Assembly: GCF_006265175.1 (NCBI RefSeq)
Contig: NZ_VDCQ01000003.1
Span: 64,059 to 128,058, forward strand
Length of the DNA stretch: 64,000 nt
Reading direction: 5' to 3'
From: Paenibacillus hemerocallicola
Lineage (GTDB): Bacteria; Bacillota; Bacilli; Paenibacillales; NBRC-103111
The notes below the pieces were generated by a model that was not told where the DNA came from, made no database searches, and worked only from the letters and a program-made list of their open reading frames with translations. The translations under genes were made by a program, and so were the position numbers. Of the stretch, positions 34,540 through 43,989 are shown piece after piece. Position 1 is the stretch's first letter; every line of letters begins with the position of its first letter.

Positions 34540-36501
34540 TTGCCCAGTCTACTTGCTTGCACGACCGCAATCCGAAATGCACTGTTTGTCGTTTTGTTTA
34601 TGTGGATCGGCTTCGTCATATTTAGTCCGCAAGCCAAGGCCGCAGACCACTACGTCGCTACGCCGAGCCAACTGACGACCGCTCTCGCCGGCGCGTTGCC
34701 GGGCGACACGATTACGATGCGAAACGGCACGTGGAGCGACTTGTACTTACGCATTAACGGCAATCACGGTACGGCTGCAGCGAATATTACACTGCGGGCG
34801 GAAACGCCCGGTGAAGTGTTTCTGACCGGGACGTCCCGTCTGCGTATCGGGCGAGATTATTGGGTGGTCGACGGACTTGTTTTCAAGGACGGCGCCCTAG
34901 GCTCGGGCATGGGAGACGTGATCGAATTCCGGGACGGATCGAGCCGCCTCGCCAACCATTCCCGGCTGACGAATTCGCAAATGCTATACTTCAACCCCGT
35001 TGACGATACGGCATACAAATGGGTATCCCTGTTCGGTCAATACAACCGTGTCGACCATTCCCATTTCGAAGGAAAAAGCAATCCCGGGGCACTCCTTGTC
35101 GTATGGCGGTACGGCGATACGTCCGATCACGAGGACCATCATCGGATCGATCATAACTACTTCGGGAAAATCCCGCCGCTCGGTGCGAACGGGGCGGAGG
35201 TGATCCGGATCGGCACGAGCCAGTATTCGCGAGGAGACTCGTTCACGACCGTCGATTACAATTATTTCGAGGAATGCGACGGCGAAGGGGAGCTGATCTC
35301 GGTCAAAGCCGGACGCAACAACATCCGCTACAATACGATTTTCAACTCCGAGGGCGGAATCGTTCTGCGGCACGGAGACTACAGCAACGTGAACGGCAAC
35401 TTCATCTTCGGCAACAACTATTCCACGCTTTCCGTAGGCATCCGCATCATCGGGGAAGGGCACAAAATTTACAACAACTACATTTCCGGCATTTCCGGCA
35501 CTCCGTCCAGCTCCTTGCGCGGAGCGATCATCGTCATGAACGGGGACGCGGATTTCGACGAGGACGACAGCGACGGAACGTTGCTGCTCCATACGTACAA
35601 GCCGGTCCGAAACGTAAAGATCGTCAACAACACGCTCGTCCATAACGGAAGAAATATTTTGATCGGCTCGGGAAGCTATTCGGTGCCGCCGGATCAGCTG
35701 ACATTCGCCAACAATCTCGTATACAGCCCGAGCGGTACGGTGTTCATTCCATATTCGACGGCGACCGGTACGATTTATGAAGGAAATATGATGCTCGGCG
35801 CATCGTTTGGCCTGTCGCCCGTGCCGCCAGGCATCGACACGTCGTCGGACCCGTTGCTCGGATTAAGCGCTCTGAACCTGTATAGACCGTCCTCGGCAAG
35901 CCCGGTTGTAGGAGCGGCCGGAGGGACATACACGTTCGTGACGGAAGATATGGACGGTCAAAGCCGGACAGGCGCGGCGGATATAGGAGCGGACCAGCTC
36001 TCCGCGGCAGCGGTCGTACGCAAGCCGCTCGCTCGCGGCGACGTGGGCCCTGTTTGGCTGATCGCGCCAACCTACTATGCCGATCCGGCCAGACCTTACT
36101 ATTATTTGGAAGCGGAAGGGTACAGTTCCATAAGCGGCGGTTTCTCGGACGCGCTCTGCGATGTTTGCTCGGGAGGAGCTTACAGCCACGTACCCGACGG
36201 CAGCGGCGGAGCCCCGGCGACCGATGTTCTGAATTACAGGATCGAGCTGACGACAAGCGCAACCTTGTATGTGCATTTGCTCTCAAGCGGAATCGACACG
36301 TCGTCGGACAGCTTTAATGTTTCGGTAAACGGTTCGGCGTACCAGACCGTCGCCACGACAAGCGACGGAAGCTGGATGTGGAAGCGGCACGCGACGCCGT
36401 TTTCACTCGTACCGGGCTTGAATACGATTTCGATCCACTTTCGCGAGGACGGTACGAGAGTCGACCGTTTGGCCTTAAGCAGCTTCTCTGCGGCGCCTTG
36501 A
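34540..36501 (+). CDS. Secreted PL6-family polysaccharide lyase (alginate lyase/chondroitinase B type)
   Basis: 653 residues; TTG start with AGGGAGGG upstream. Signal peptide 1-35 cleaved at AKA-AD. The parallel beta-helix of family PL6 follows, with the diagnostic block HHRIDHNYFGKIPPLG, NGAEVIRIGTSQYS and VDYNYFEECDGEGE. The Bronsted base and acid appear as K256 (ISVKAG) and R277 (VLRHGD), 21 residues apart, the same spacing as in Pedobacter chondroitinase B. From ~520 a C-terminal beta-sandwich (YYYLEAEGYSSISGGF...) looks like a carbohydrate-binding module. Cleaves uronic-acid polysaccharide outside the cell; alginate or dermatan cannot be separated by eye. Confidence 0.88.
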   Translation: MPSLLACTTAIRNALFVVLFMWIGFVIFSPQAKAADHYVATPSQLTTALAGALPGDTITMRNGTWSDLYLRINGNHGTAAANITLRAETPGEVFLTGTSRLRIGRDYWVVDGLVFKDGALGSGMGDVIEFRDGSSRLANHSRLTNSQMLYFNPVDDTAYKWVSLFGQYNRVDHSHFEGKSNPGALLVVWRYGDTSDHEDHHRIDHNYFGKIPPLGANGAEVIRIGTSQYSRGDSFTTVDYNYFEECDGEGELISVKAGRNNIRYNTIFNSEGGIVLRHGDYSNVNGNFIFGNNYSTLSVGIRIIGEGHKIYNNYISGISGTPSSSLRGAIIVMNGDADFDEDDSDGTLLLHTYKPVRNVKIVNNTLVHNGRNILIGSGSYSVPPDQLTFANNLVYSPSGTVFIPYSTATGTIYEGNMMLGASFGLSPVPPGIDTSSDPLLGLSALNLYRPSSASPVVGAAGGTYTFVTEDMDGQSRTGAADIGADQLSAAAVVRKPLARGDVGPVWLIAPTYYADPARPYYYLEAEGYSSISGGFSDALCDVCSGGAYSHVPDGSGGAPATDVLNYRIELTTSATLYVHLLSSGIDTSSDSFNVSVNGSAYQTVATTSDGSWMWKRHATPFSLVPGLNTISIHFREDGTRVDRLALSSFSAAP

Positions 36502-36741
36502 AGCGGCTTTCGAAGCCGAGTGTGCAGATAGCATGACCGGCAACGATGCTGAAGCGGCTTGCGAACAGGCCGCTATCCCGAACCTGGAGCCGGTCCTCGC
36601 GGAAGCGCTGCAAAGGGCAACGCGACGGTTACTGCCTTTACCGGGTCGGTTCGGGCGACTACAGATTCGCCGCACTTATCGGGTTGGGGAGTCTTCTGGA
36701 ATGGATGACCATCGATAAAAACTAATAAATGGGATTATTTG

Positions 36742-36769
36742 AAAGTCGCTCCTTGAGCGACTTTTTTTT
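36742..36769 (+). terminator. Rho-independent terminator
   Basis: AAGTCGCTC-CTT-GAGCGACTT followed by eight Ts. It lies 240 bases after the lyase stop. The DNA between (36502-36740) has open but unrecognised short frames, perhaps a decayed 3' extension. Confidence 0.9.
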
Positions 36770-36799
36770 GTGCGAGCGCTTAACCAGCTTTTATATGCT

Positions 36800-36832
36800 C
36801 TCGTGCTTCCGCTAAATCGCGGTCGCACATCC
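36800..36832. repeat. Intergenic repeat family R2, partial copy 3
   Basis: CTTCCGCTAAATCGCGGTCG plus CACATCC matches the central block of the copies at 3281 and 19088. The flanking hairpins are missing. Confidence 0.6.
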
Positions 36833-36929
36833 GCAAGTTGCTTGGGAGTATCGAACTACTTGGGTACATCCATTACAAAATTGGTGACATAGAATCACTA
36901 GCGGAAAGGACGGAATTCCCCTAAGATGA

Positions 36930-36997
36930 TGGAGGCAAAGAACGGTCGAACGACATCGAAGCTACGTGTCCCTTCGCGATGTTAGCCGGTAATGCCG
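36930..36997 (+). ncRNA. Possible degenerate cyclic-di-GMP-I (GEMM) riboswitch
   Basis: The stretch GGAGGCAAA, a small GTC-GAAC-GAC hairpin, then AAGCTACGTGTC, CCTTCGCGATG, TTAGCCGG and TGCCG follows the order of GEMM-I conserved elements (GGCAAA, GNRA-type hairpin, AAGCYACGGGUC, GAUGGUAGCCGG, UGCCG). The central CGCAAAGC is not conserved. It precedes the lipoprotein gene at 37056 by ~60 bases. Tentative. Confidence 0.3.
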
Positions 36998-37055
36998 CAA
37001 AGAAATGCATTTCTGACCGATGAGTTTGGGAACAGAGGAGAGGCAGTGACAGATT

Positions 37056-37523
37056 ATGACTAATAAACGCTATATACTTATAGCCTTAATCGCGTTGGCG
37101 GTAACGATACCGGCCACCGGTTGCGCCGGAGTCGCGGTGAAAGAAAGCACGGAGGACAAGGGCAGTGTGACCATCAAGACGGATGGGGGAAAATCGGTTA
37201 CGCTTTCCAGCGAAACGGAGATTCCCAAGGGCTTTCCGACGGATATTCCGCTGCCGGTTGAAGTTGGCGTAGTCTCGTCGTTAAAAAGCAACGACTCTTA
37301 CACTGTAGCAATCGAAACGAAGCTGCCCATGGATAAGGTCGTGAAGCTGTACCAAGATTACGCGGACAAGGCCAATTACAAGGAAGTGTTCAAGATGTCG
37401 GAGGAAGGCTTCTACAAGTACTCGGGTTCGAAAGGTAACGAGCTGTTTGCGTTTAACTTCCAGCTTGACTTGGACAATAAAAAGACGGTGACCGGCACTC
37501 TCGTGTACGAGAAGAAGCCGTAG
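37056..37523 (+). CDS. Small lipoprotein of unknown function
   Basis: 155 residues; AGGAGAGG upstream. Lipobox ATGC with C23. The mature part has a Pro-rich entry (EIPKGFPTDIPLPVEV) followed by a compact alpha/beta region (MDKVVKLYQDYADKANYKEV) and a C-terminal beta pair. This arrangement recurs in many Paenibacillus hypothetical lipoproteins, but no function is known to me. Single gene with its own terminator. Confidence 0.75.
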   Translation: MTNKRYILIALIALAVTIPATGCAGVAVKESTEDKGSVTIKTDGGKSVTLSSETEIPKGFPTDIPLPVEVGVVSSLKSNDSYTVAIETKLPMDKVVKLYQDYADKANYKEVFKMSEEGFYKYSGSKGNELFAFNFQLDLDNKKTVTGTLVYEKKP

Positions 37524-37562
37524 TTGACGCGACCGGCAACGCATTTCGTATACATGCTGTTA

Positions 37563-37604
37563 CAAATCACCCCGGATTCAAATCGGCCTGGGGTGGTTTG
37601 TTTT
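37563..37604 (+). terminator. Rho-independent terminator
   Basis: AATCACCCC...GGGGTGGTT with an inner GG/CC pair, followed by TGTTTT, ~40 bases after the lipoprotein stop. Confidence 0.75.
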
Positions 37605-37654
37605 GCATTCGGCAGGGAAGTCAGCTTATGCCGGAATGAAAGCGTACCATATTG

Positions 37655-37711
37655 TAGACATACAACAATAATATTGCTATAATGACCTTACAGCTCGAGT
37701 AACACGTGTTA
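37655..37711 (+). promoter_or_regulatory. Promoter and operator of SBP3
   Basis: TAGACA (37655-37660), 17 bases, TATAAT (37678-37683). TAACACGTGTTA (37700-37711) is a perfect 12-bp palindrome just past the predicted start, matching the CACGTG sites of the SBP1 promoter and the LacI2 gene. An inverted TTGTA-GACA-TACAA overlaps the -35. The ~530-base leader up to 38240 contains a short hairpin ACGACTT/AAGTCGT near 37960-37980 and only short unrecognised frames. Confidence 0.7.
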
Positions 37712-38240
37712 TAAGAAAATTCATACGGTTTCGGGGGAGGCAGAGTACGAAGCTTGCGGGGCAGATTTTCGTGATCAGCAGGCTTTCGAAAACACGGCGT
37801 TATTTGAAACGGTTAGTGCAAGAGGTAGGTAGAGGGGGAGTAACGGTTCGGCTGCTGTGAACGACTTTTCAGGCAGCCCGGCTGAAGGGGAAGGAGTACG
37901 GAGGAAATGAGATCCGATCAGAAACGGGTTATGACGATCGGAGTGCCGGCACATCCAAACGACTTCGCAAAGTCGTCGACATCGCATCGGATTACGATCG
38001 AGAAAGCGCTATACCCATCTTGCACGTTCTACTCTAACATCTTGCGGATGGGGTAAGAAGCGGATTGTGCGAGACGAAGCGACAGGAGAGCGCGACAATA
38101 TCGAGGATCGTCAAGGAGCATGCCGAAAAGAGTCATAAAAGTCCACGCTGCGGAAACCGAACTATCCGACGGGGATGACTGGAACCGTGCCGGAAGTCAA
38201 CGTACTCAAACAAGTCAAAACTAAATGGAGGGACACGAGA

Positions 38241-39539
38241 ATGATGAAACATCGATTGTTAACGATAGGCGCCGCTCTCGTATCGATTGCTGTCATAGCG
38301 GGATGCGGAGAAAAAGCTGCGGATAAGACCGCCGAAAAGGTCGATCCGGTCAAGAGCATCAGCACGGAACCGGTTACGCTAAAAGCGACTTCCAGCGGTA
38401 TTTCGATTGATGAGAATTACCTCAATACGATGAAGGACCTGATCAAAAAGCATCACCCCAACATCACGTTGGATTTTATCCAGCCGGGGAAGTCCAATGA
38501 ATTGACGGATATGATCGCCGCCGGCAATACGCCCGATCTTGTGTTCACTCATACCGGTATGATCGTTCCCCTGCAGGCAAACGGGATTTTGTATGATCTG
38601 AATCCGCTGGTGAAGCAGCATAAAGTAGATTTGAACCGATTTGATAAGCCATATTTGGACGACGTCTACATGACTTCGACCAAAGGCGAATTGTTTGCGC
38701 TTCCACTTTATTCGAAATATCATGCGCTATACTATAACAAGAGCTTATTTGATAAATTCGGCGCTCCTTATCCAAAAGACGGTATGACGATGAATGAAAC
38801 GGTCGAGCTGGCCAAGCGAGTGTCCCGAGTTGAAGGGGCGACTACTTACCGGGGATTGAATACGGGCAGCAATATTATATGGATCGCCCAGCCTTTATCC
38901 TTATTTACCGTCGACGGCGAAAAACCGATCGTGAATACGGACGGATGGAGAAAAATGTTCGACTTTGGCAAAACCATTTATTCCATACCCGGAAATAGCT
39001 GGACCAGCGTAAGCCCGAGGACGCAGTTTTTGAAAGAGCAGACGTTATCGATGTTCCTTTTCCAAAATTTGCTTGACGAATTAAGCACGCCCACTCAAGA
39101 AGGCTTGAATTGGGACGTAGTCCAATATCCGAGTTTTCCTGAAAATCCGAACGTATATCCTTCTTCCAGTACGGATGTTGTCATGATTACAAGCACCAGC
39201 AAATATAAGGAACAGGCTCTTCAAGTGCTCAATGTTCTTACATCGGATGAAATCCAGCTGATGCGATCGCGTCAAGGGGTTATCACGGTACTGAGCAACC
39301 CGGAAATAAAGAAAGCCTTCGGCACGGAGATCAAATTTGCGGAAGGTAAAAACTTGCCGGGCATACTGAAAAGCAAGCCCGCTCTGTCTCCTCCCATTTC
39401 GGCCTACAGACAGGCGGCGGAAGGAATCGTCAGAAGGAAATTCGAAGATTATTTGAATAATGTCGCGGACGTAAATTCCATCCTGCGGATGGCCGAGGAA
39501 GAAATCAATAAATTGATCGCCACGGAAAAAAGCAAATAA
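38241..39539 (+). CDS. Orphan extracellular solute-binding lipoprotein (SBP3)
   Basis: 432 residues from ATG 38241 (GGAGGG 8-14 bases upstream; the frame opens earlier without signal). Lipobox IAGC (C22). Same subfamily as SBP1 and SBP2: MIAAGNTPDLVFTHTG, ALYYNKSLFDKFGAPYPKDG, C-terminal VNSILRMAEEEINKLI. No permease in the vicinity. It precedes a LacI regulator and the mannosidase/sulfatase operon, so it probably binds the glycan fragments those enzymes act on. Confidence 0.9.
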   Translation: MMKHRLLTIGAALVSIAVIAGCGEKAADKTAEKVDPVKSISTEPVTLKATSSGISIDENYLNTMKDLIKKHHPNITLDFIQPGKSNELTDMIAAGNTPDLVFTHTGMIVPLQANGILYDLNPLVKQHKVDLNRFDKPYLDDVYMTSTKGELFALPLYSKYHALYYNKSLFDKFGAPYPKDGMTMNETVELAKRVSRVEGATTYRGLNTGSNIIWIAQPLSLFTVDGEKPIVNTDGWRKMFDFGKTIYSIPGNSWTSVSPRTQFLKEQTLSMFLFQNLLDELSTPTQEGLNWDVVQYPSFPENPNVYPSSSTDVVMITSTSKYKEQALQVLNVLTSDEIQLMRSRQGVITVLSNPEIKKAFGTEIKFAEGKNLPGILKSKPALSPPISAYRQAAEGIVRRKFEDYLNNVADVNSILRMAEEEINKLIATEKSK

Positions 39540-39615
39540 ATCGGCACGATCCATACGTCTCTGCGTTGCTTCTTCAAACACAGCGCATGCCTCCCTTTAT
39601 TTGCCCTATTTAATA

Positions 39616-39623
39616 ACACGTGA
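39616..39623 (+). promoter_or_regulatory. CACGTG-centred operator before LacI2
   Basis: AACACGTGAT, 27 bases before the LacI2 start codon, shares the CACGTG core and flanking A residues with the sites at 15523, 15580 and 37700. It suggests autoregulation of the LacI2/GH38 operon. Confidence 0.55.
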
Positions 39624-39649
39624 TATCCTTGTGGTGGGAGGTGTTCGAT

Positions 39650-40675
39650 TTGAAGAAGCGCGTAACCAGCTTTGACGTCGCCGAGAGGGCAGGGGTTTCA
39701 CGAAGCATCGTTTCCGCCGTCATTAACGGTACGAAAGGGATCGGCGTCAGCGAAGAGAAGAGACGCATTGTTCTCGAAGCGATTAAAGATTTAAATTATC
39801 AAGTCGATGCCAACGCCCGCGGAATGAGAACGGGGCGCAGCCGGTGTCTGGCCGCATATGACAATTTTGAAAGCAAGTTTTTCTTGCCCATATTGCAAGG
39901 GTTGAAAAACGTATGCACGAAAGAAGGCTATTACATTCTCCTTTACGATTCCGGAGATGCCGAGAAAGATCGCGAGGGACTTGTCGAGATGTATTTGCAG
40001 CGCCGGATCGACGGGATCATCACAAAGGATTCTACCAGCTTCGTCGATTCGGACTGGGCTCATGAAATTCACAGCAGAGGCGTTCCCTATATTTCCGTCG
40101 AGGGGTATCCGGAAAACAATCAAGTGCCTTCCATCCTGATGGATTATGCCGGCAGCATTGTAATGGCTCTCGATTATTTGCAGGAACGGGGCACTCCGCC
40201 CCCCCTCTATATCGAAATGTATACCGGTCCTGCCTACAGCCCGAATTGGGGAGATCGACAGCGCCGGACTTCATACGAAAACTGGATGAGCATCCGTGGA
40301 CATAAACCGCAAGTAGTATCCGTACAAGATGACAGCTGGGAGCAGTGCGGCGCTCGGTGGGTAGAATGGCTCCGCGCCCAAACGTTGCCGATAACGCTAT
40401 TAACCAATTGGTCTCGCGGCTCCATTAATATTTACAAAGCCGCTTATCAACTGGGGCTTAGGGTCGGAAAGGATCTGTTTGTGATGGCGGCGGACAACAC
40501 GGAGCAGGTGAACGAGCATCTGATCCCTTCTTTGACCGCTGTCGAAGTTCCTTATGAGAAGATGGGGGAGCTTGCAGCCGAACGGATGCTGGAATATATC
40601 GAAGGCTCGCGGAAGCTATCCGACACGAGCAGCATCACCGTTTCGCCCAAACTGATGCACAGGGAGAGCACTTAG
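39650..40675 (+). CDS. LacI-family transcriptional regulator (LacI2)
   Basis: 341 residues; TTG start at 39650 with GGGAGGTG upstream. Helix-turn-helix VTSFDVAERAGVSRSIVSAVINGTKG, then VDANARGMRTGRS in the hinge region, followed by a ligand-binding domain (FLPILQGLKNVCTKEGYYILLYDSGD, RRIDGIITKDS, PSLTAVEVPYEKMGELAAERML). First gene of the mannosidase operon, 88 bp before GH38, and downstream of SBP3. CACGTG palindromes in front of both SBP3 and its own gene make it the probable local repressor. Confidence 0.92.
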   Translation: MKKRVTSFDVAERAGVSRSIVSAVINGTKGIGVSEEKRRIVLEAIKDLNYQVDANARGMRTGRSRCLAAYDNFESKFFLPILQGLKNVCTKEGYYILLYDSGDAEKDREGLVEMYLQRRIDGIITKDSTSFVDSDWAHEIHSRGVPYISVEGYPENNQVPSILMDYAGSIVMALDYLQERGTPPPLYIEMYTGPAYSPNWGDRQRRTSYENWMSIRGHKPQVVSVQDDSWEQCGARWVEWLRAQTLPITLLTNWSRGSINIYKAAYQLGLRVGKDLFVMAADNTEQVNEHLIPSLTAVEVPYEKMGELAAERMLEYIEGSRKLSDTSSITVSPKLMHREST

Positions 40676-40694
40676 GCAAAATTAAGGGGGAATT

Positions 40695-40740
40695 CCCGAA
40701 AGCGGAGTAGTCGCCTTCGATGACCGTTTTCGCTTTCGGG
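40695..40740. repeat. 10-bp perfect inverted repeat ahead of the GH38 gene
   Basis: CCCGAAAGCG (40695-40704) / CGCTTTCGGG (40731-40740) with a 26-base loop. No T-run follows. It may fold in the mRNA between LacI2 and GH38 and tune their relative expression. The ATG at 40720 sits in the loop and is not thought to be the GH38 start. Confidence 0.6.
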
Positions 40741-40762
40741 AGGCCCTATAGGGAGAAGCAGA

Positions 40763-43700
40763 ATGATGTGGTGGACAGTCGAGAAATTGGAGGCGCGAAC
40801 GAACGAATTAGCCGCCTTTCGGTATACGAAATTGGAATTGACGAGTTTGCATTTCAGGAGGATGTTGCAGGGGATATCGGGGCATACCCGCCGGATTCGG
40901 GAGAGTGGCGGACGATCCGGCTAGGCGATATTTGGAAGGGAAGGGATCGCTATATATGGCTGGCTGCCGACTTTGACCTGCCGGCGGCATGGCGCGGCAA
41001 AAAAGTATTGGGTCTTTTCGATTTCGGACGCACGGGAGGAGGAAACAACAGCGGATTTGAATCGCTGCTGTTTCTGAACGGGAAGCCGTATCAAGGAGTC
41101 GACTCGAATCACAGGGAAGTATTTCTGCCATCCGACATCGCCGAGCCGACAGTACGCCTCCGATTCCGTTTGTGGTCGGGCTTGAACGGTTACGAGGCTG
41201 CGGCAGACATCGAGCATCGGCTAGTCTTGGCCAAGATGTGCTGGCTCGACGAGGCGGCCGACGATTTATACTACACGAGCAGGGCGATTCTGGAAACAAT
41301 CTCGACCTTCGATGCCAATCGTCCGGAGCGGGAAGATTTGCTCGGCTTGCTGGATCGCGCGTTTCTAGGCATCGATTGGTCCGATCCGCGTTCAAACGAC
41401 TTTTATGCTTCACTGGCCATAGCGCGTGAGACGCTCGATCATGGTCTTTCCAGTTTACATAAGATACATTCTGTAAACATAACTTGCGTTGGCCATACCC
41501 ATATCGACGTTGCTTGGCTGTGGAGACTTAAACACACGAGAGAGAAAGCCACCCGGTCCTTCTCTACGGTGTTGCGGCTGATGGAGCAATATCCCGAATA
41601 TAGGTTTCTGCAAACCCAGCCTCAGCTATACGAATATATGAAACAGGATTATCCGCAAATCTATGAAACTATTCGCCAGCGTGTGAAGGAAGGACGTTGG
41701 GAGCCGGGAGGCGCCATGTGGCTGGAAGCGGACTGCAATCTGCCTTCCGGGGAATCGTTGGTTCGCCAGATCGTGTACGGCACCCGATTTATCAAATCCG
41801 AATTCGGCCTGGAATGCAACTACTTATGGCTGCCGGATGTTTTCGGATATTGCTGGGCATTGCCTCAAATATTGCGCAAATCGGGTATTGAAGCGTTCAT
41901 GACGACCAAGATCAGCTGGAACCAGTACAATCGAATGCCCCACGACACCTTTCTATGGAGGGGGATCGACGGTTCGGAGATCGTGTCCCATTTCATTACG
42001 ACACCGAATAATAAGCAAGACGAGGAATCGTTTTTGTATACCTACAACGGGGACATCACGCCTCATTCCGTACAAGGGATTTGGAACGGATACCAGGATA
42101 AAGCATTAAACCGGAATTTGCTGCTCGCATACGGATATGGCGATGGCGGGGGCGGCCCCAATCGTGAAATGCTGGAAATGCGCCGCCGAATCGAACGAAT
42201 GCCGGGCTTGCCGAATGTTGCGACAGGACGGGCGGATGACTATTTCGCCAAGCTTGCGGAAGAAATGAATACCCACGATCGCTACGTTCCCGTCTGGGAC
42301 GGGGAAATCTATTTGGAAACTCATCGCGGGACGTATACGAGTCAGGCATACAACAAGCGAATGAACAGGCGTCTGGAGTTTCTTTATCGCGATACGGAAT
42401 GGATCAACATCATGCACTGCATATGGAAATCTGCATGGAACGAATATCCGGACCGGGATTTGCTGGCGGGTTGGAAAATCATATTGAGAAATCAATTTCA
42501 CGATATTATTCCCGGCTCGTCCATCAGAGAGGTGTATGAGGACAGCCGCAAGGAGTACGCGGAAGCATGGGAGCTAGGGAGCCGGCTATGGAATGAAGCC
42601 GCAAGCTCGCTGATTTCCATCAAAGAAACGAGACGGGACAGTGAGGCAAGAGCCTATGCGCTATTCAACAATGCGAACTGGAAACGCTCGGACCTGGTGC
42701 GCATTCCGGCGGACGACGGCATGGACCGGGGATTATGGCGCGACGCCGCGGGACTGCGAATGGCCGCGCAACGGACCGGCGACAGCTGGTGGGTGCGCGT
42801 AACCGACCTGCCTTCGATGGGAGCGGCCAATATATCTTTTCATCCTACGGAGGAACTCATAGAACCGGGATATGGTGAGGGAGAACGGACGAGCGTCGTA
42901 TCCGGCTGCATCCGATACGATAACGGGATGCTGGATACGCCGTTTTATCATATCGAATGGAACGAGAAAGGAGCGCTTACGGCCATATATGACAAGCGGT
43001 CGCGACGAAACGTATTGGCGCCCGGGGCCGAAGGCAACGTATTGCAGGTATTCGAGGATAAGCCGAAAGGACGGCATGAAGCTTGGGATATCGATATTTT
43101 TTACAGCCAGAAAATGCGTATCGTAAACGAGCTTGTCTCGGTACGGCCCGTTGAATCCGGTCCATTGCGCTTCGTTGTCCGTTTTCATTGGAAGTACGGC
43201 CATTCCGTCATCCTACAGGACATGATCGTATATGCAGACATTCCCCGAATCGATTTTCATACGCAAGCGGATTGGCACGAACGCAGGCAATTGCTGAAGG
43301 TCGCCTTCCCGGTCGATATCCGGGCAACCGAAGCTACGTATGACGTGCAATTCGGCAATGTCAAGCGGCCGACGCATTGGAATACGAGCTGGGACTATGC
43401 GCGATTCGAGACGGTAGGACACCAATGGGCCGATTTGAGCGAGCACGGCTATGGCGTCAGTCTGTTGAACGATTGCAAATACGGGTACGACATCAAGGAT
43501 AACGTCATGAGACTGTCGCTTATCAAATCGGCCATGGTTCCGGACGAGCAAGCCGATGTCGGACCGCATGAATTTACTTATTCGCTGCTGGCGCATCGCG
43601 GCGACTGGCGAACCGCCGGTACAGTGAAGGAAGCTTGGGCGTTGAACAACCCGATTGCCGCAGTCCCGGGCGAGCTGGCCAAGCCTGCGTCCTCCCTGTT

Positions 43701-43953
43701 CAGCATCGATGCCGATCATGTCATGATCGATGCGGTGAAGAAGGCGGAAGAAAGCGATGCCGTCATTATCCGCCTCCACGAATACATGGGGGCTCGCGGA
43801 ACGATAACGATAACGAGTGATTTCGAGATCAGCGCTTGGCAAGAAACCGACCTGCTGGAACGGTCAATAGGCGATTTGTCCACGGAAGGCAAAATTCGGC
43901 TCGAGATTCGGCCGTATGAAATTAAAACAGTGGCGATTGTAATCGTGAAGTAG
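40763..43953 (+). CDS. GH38 alpha-mannosidase, with apparent frameshift near its start
   Basis: About 1060 residues; no signal peptide, so cytoplasmic. (Residue numbers count the long frame from 40720.) The zinc and nucleophile sites are intact: GHTHIDVAWLWR with H261 and D263, LPDVFGY with D373 as nucleophile, FHDIIPGSS with H594. The long frame runs back to an ATG at 40720 with no good ribosome binding site. A better start is ATG 40763 (AGGGAGA upstream) in another frame, giving MMWWTVEKLEARTNELAAFR, a typical GH38 beginning. Conserved sequence then continues in the long frame from YEIGIDEFAFQED, implying a one-base indel near 40822. It removes mannose from internalised oligosaccharides. 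The frameshift may inactivate it or be a sequencing error. Confidence 0.85.
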
Positions 43954-43989
43954 TTCGAAACCGTTAACAAAAGACTGGAGAGATGGCTC

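Noticed and set aside
40720-40762. ATG at 40720 as start of the alpha-mannosidase
   Set aside because: It lies in the loop of a 10-bp inverted repeat without a good ribosome binding site, and the encoded residues do not resemble GH38 N-termini.
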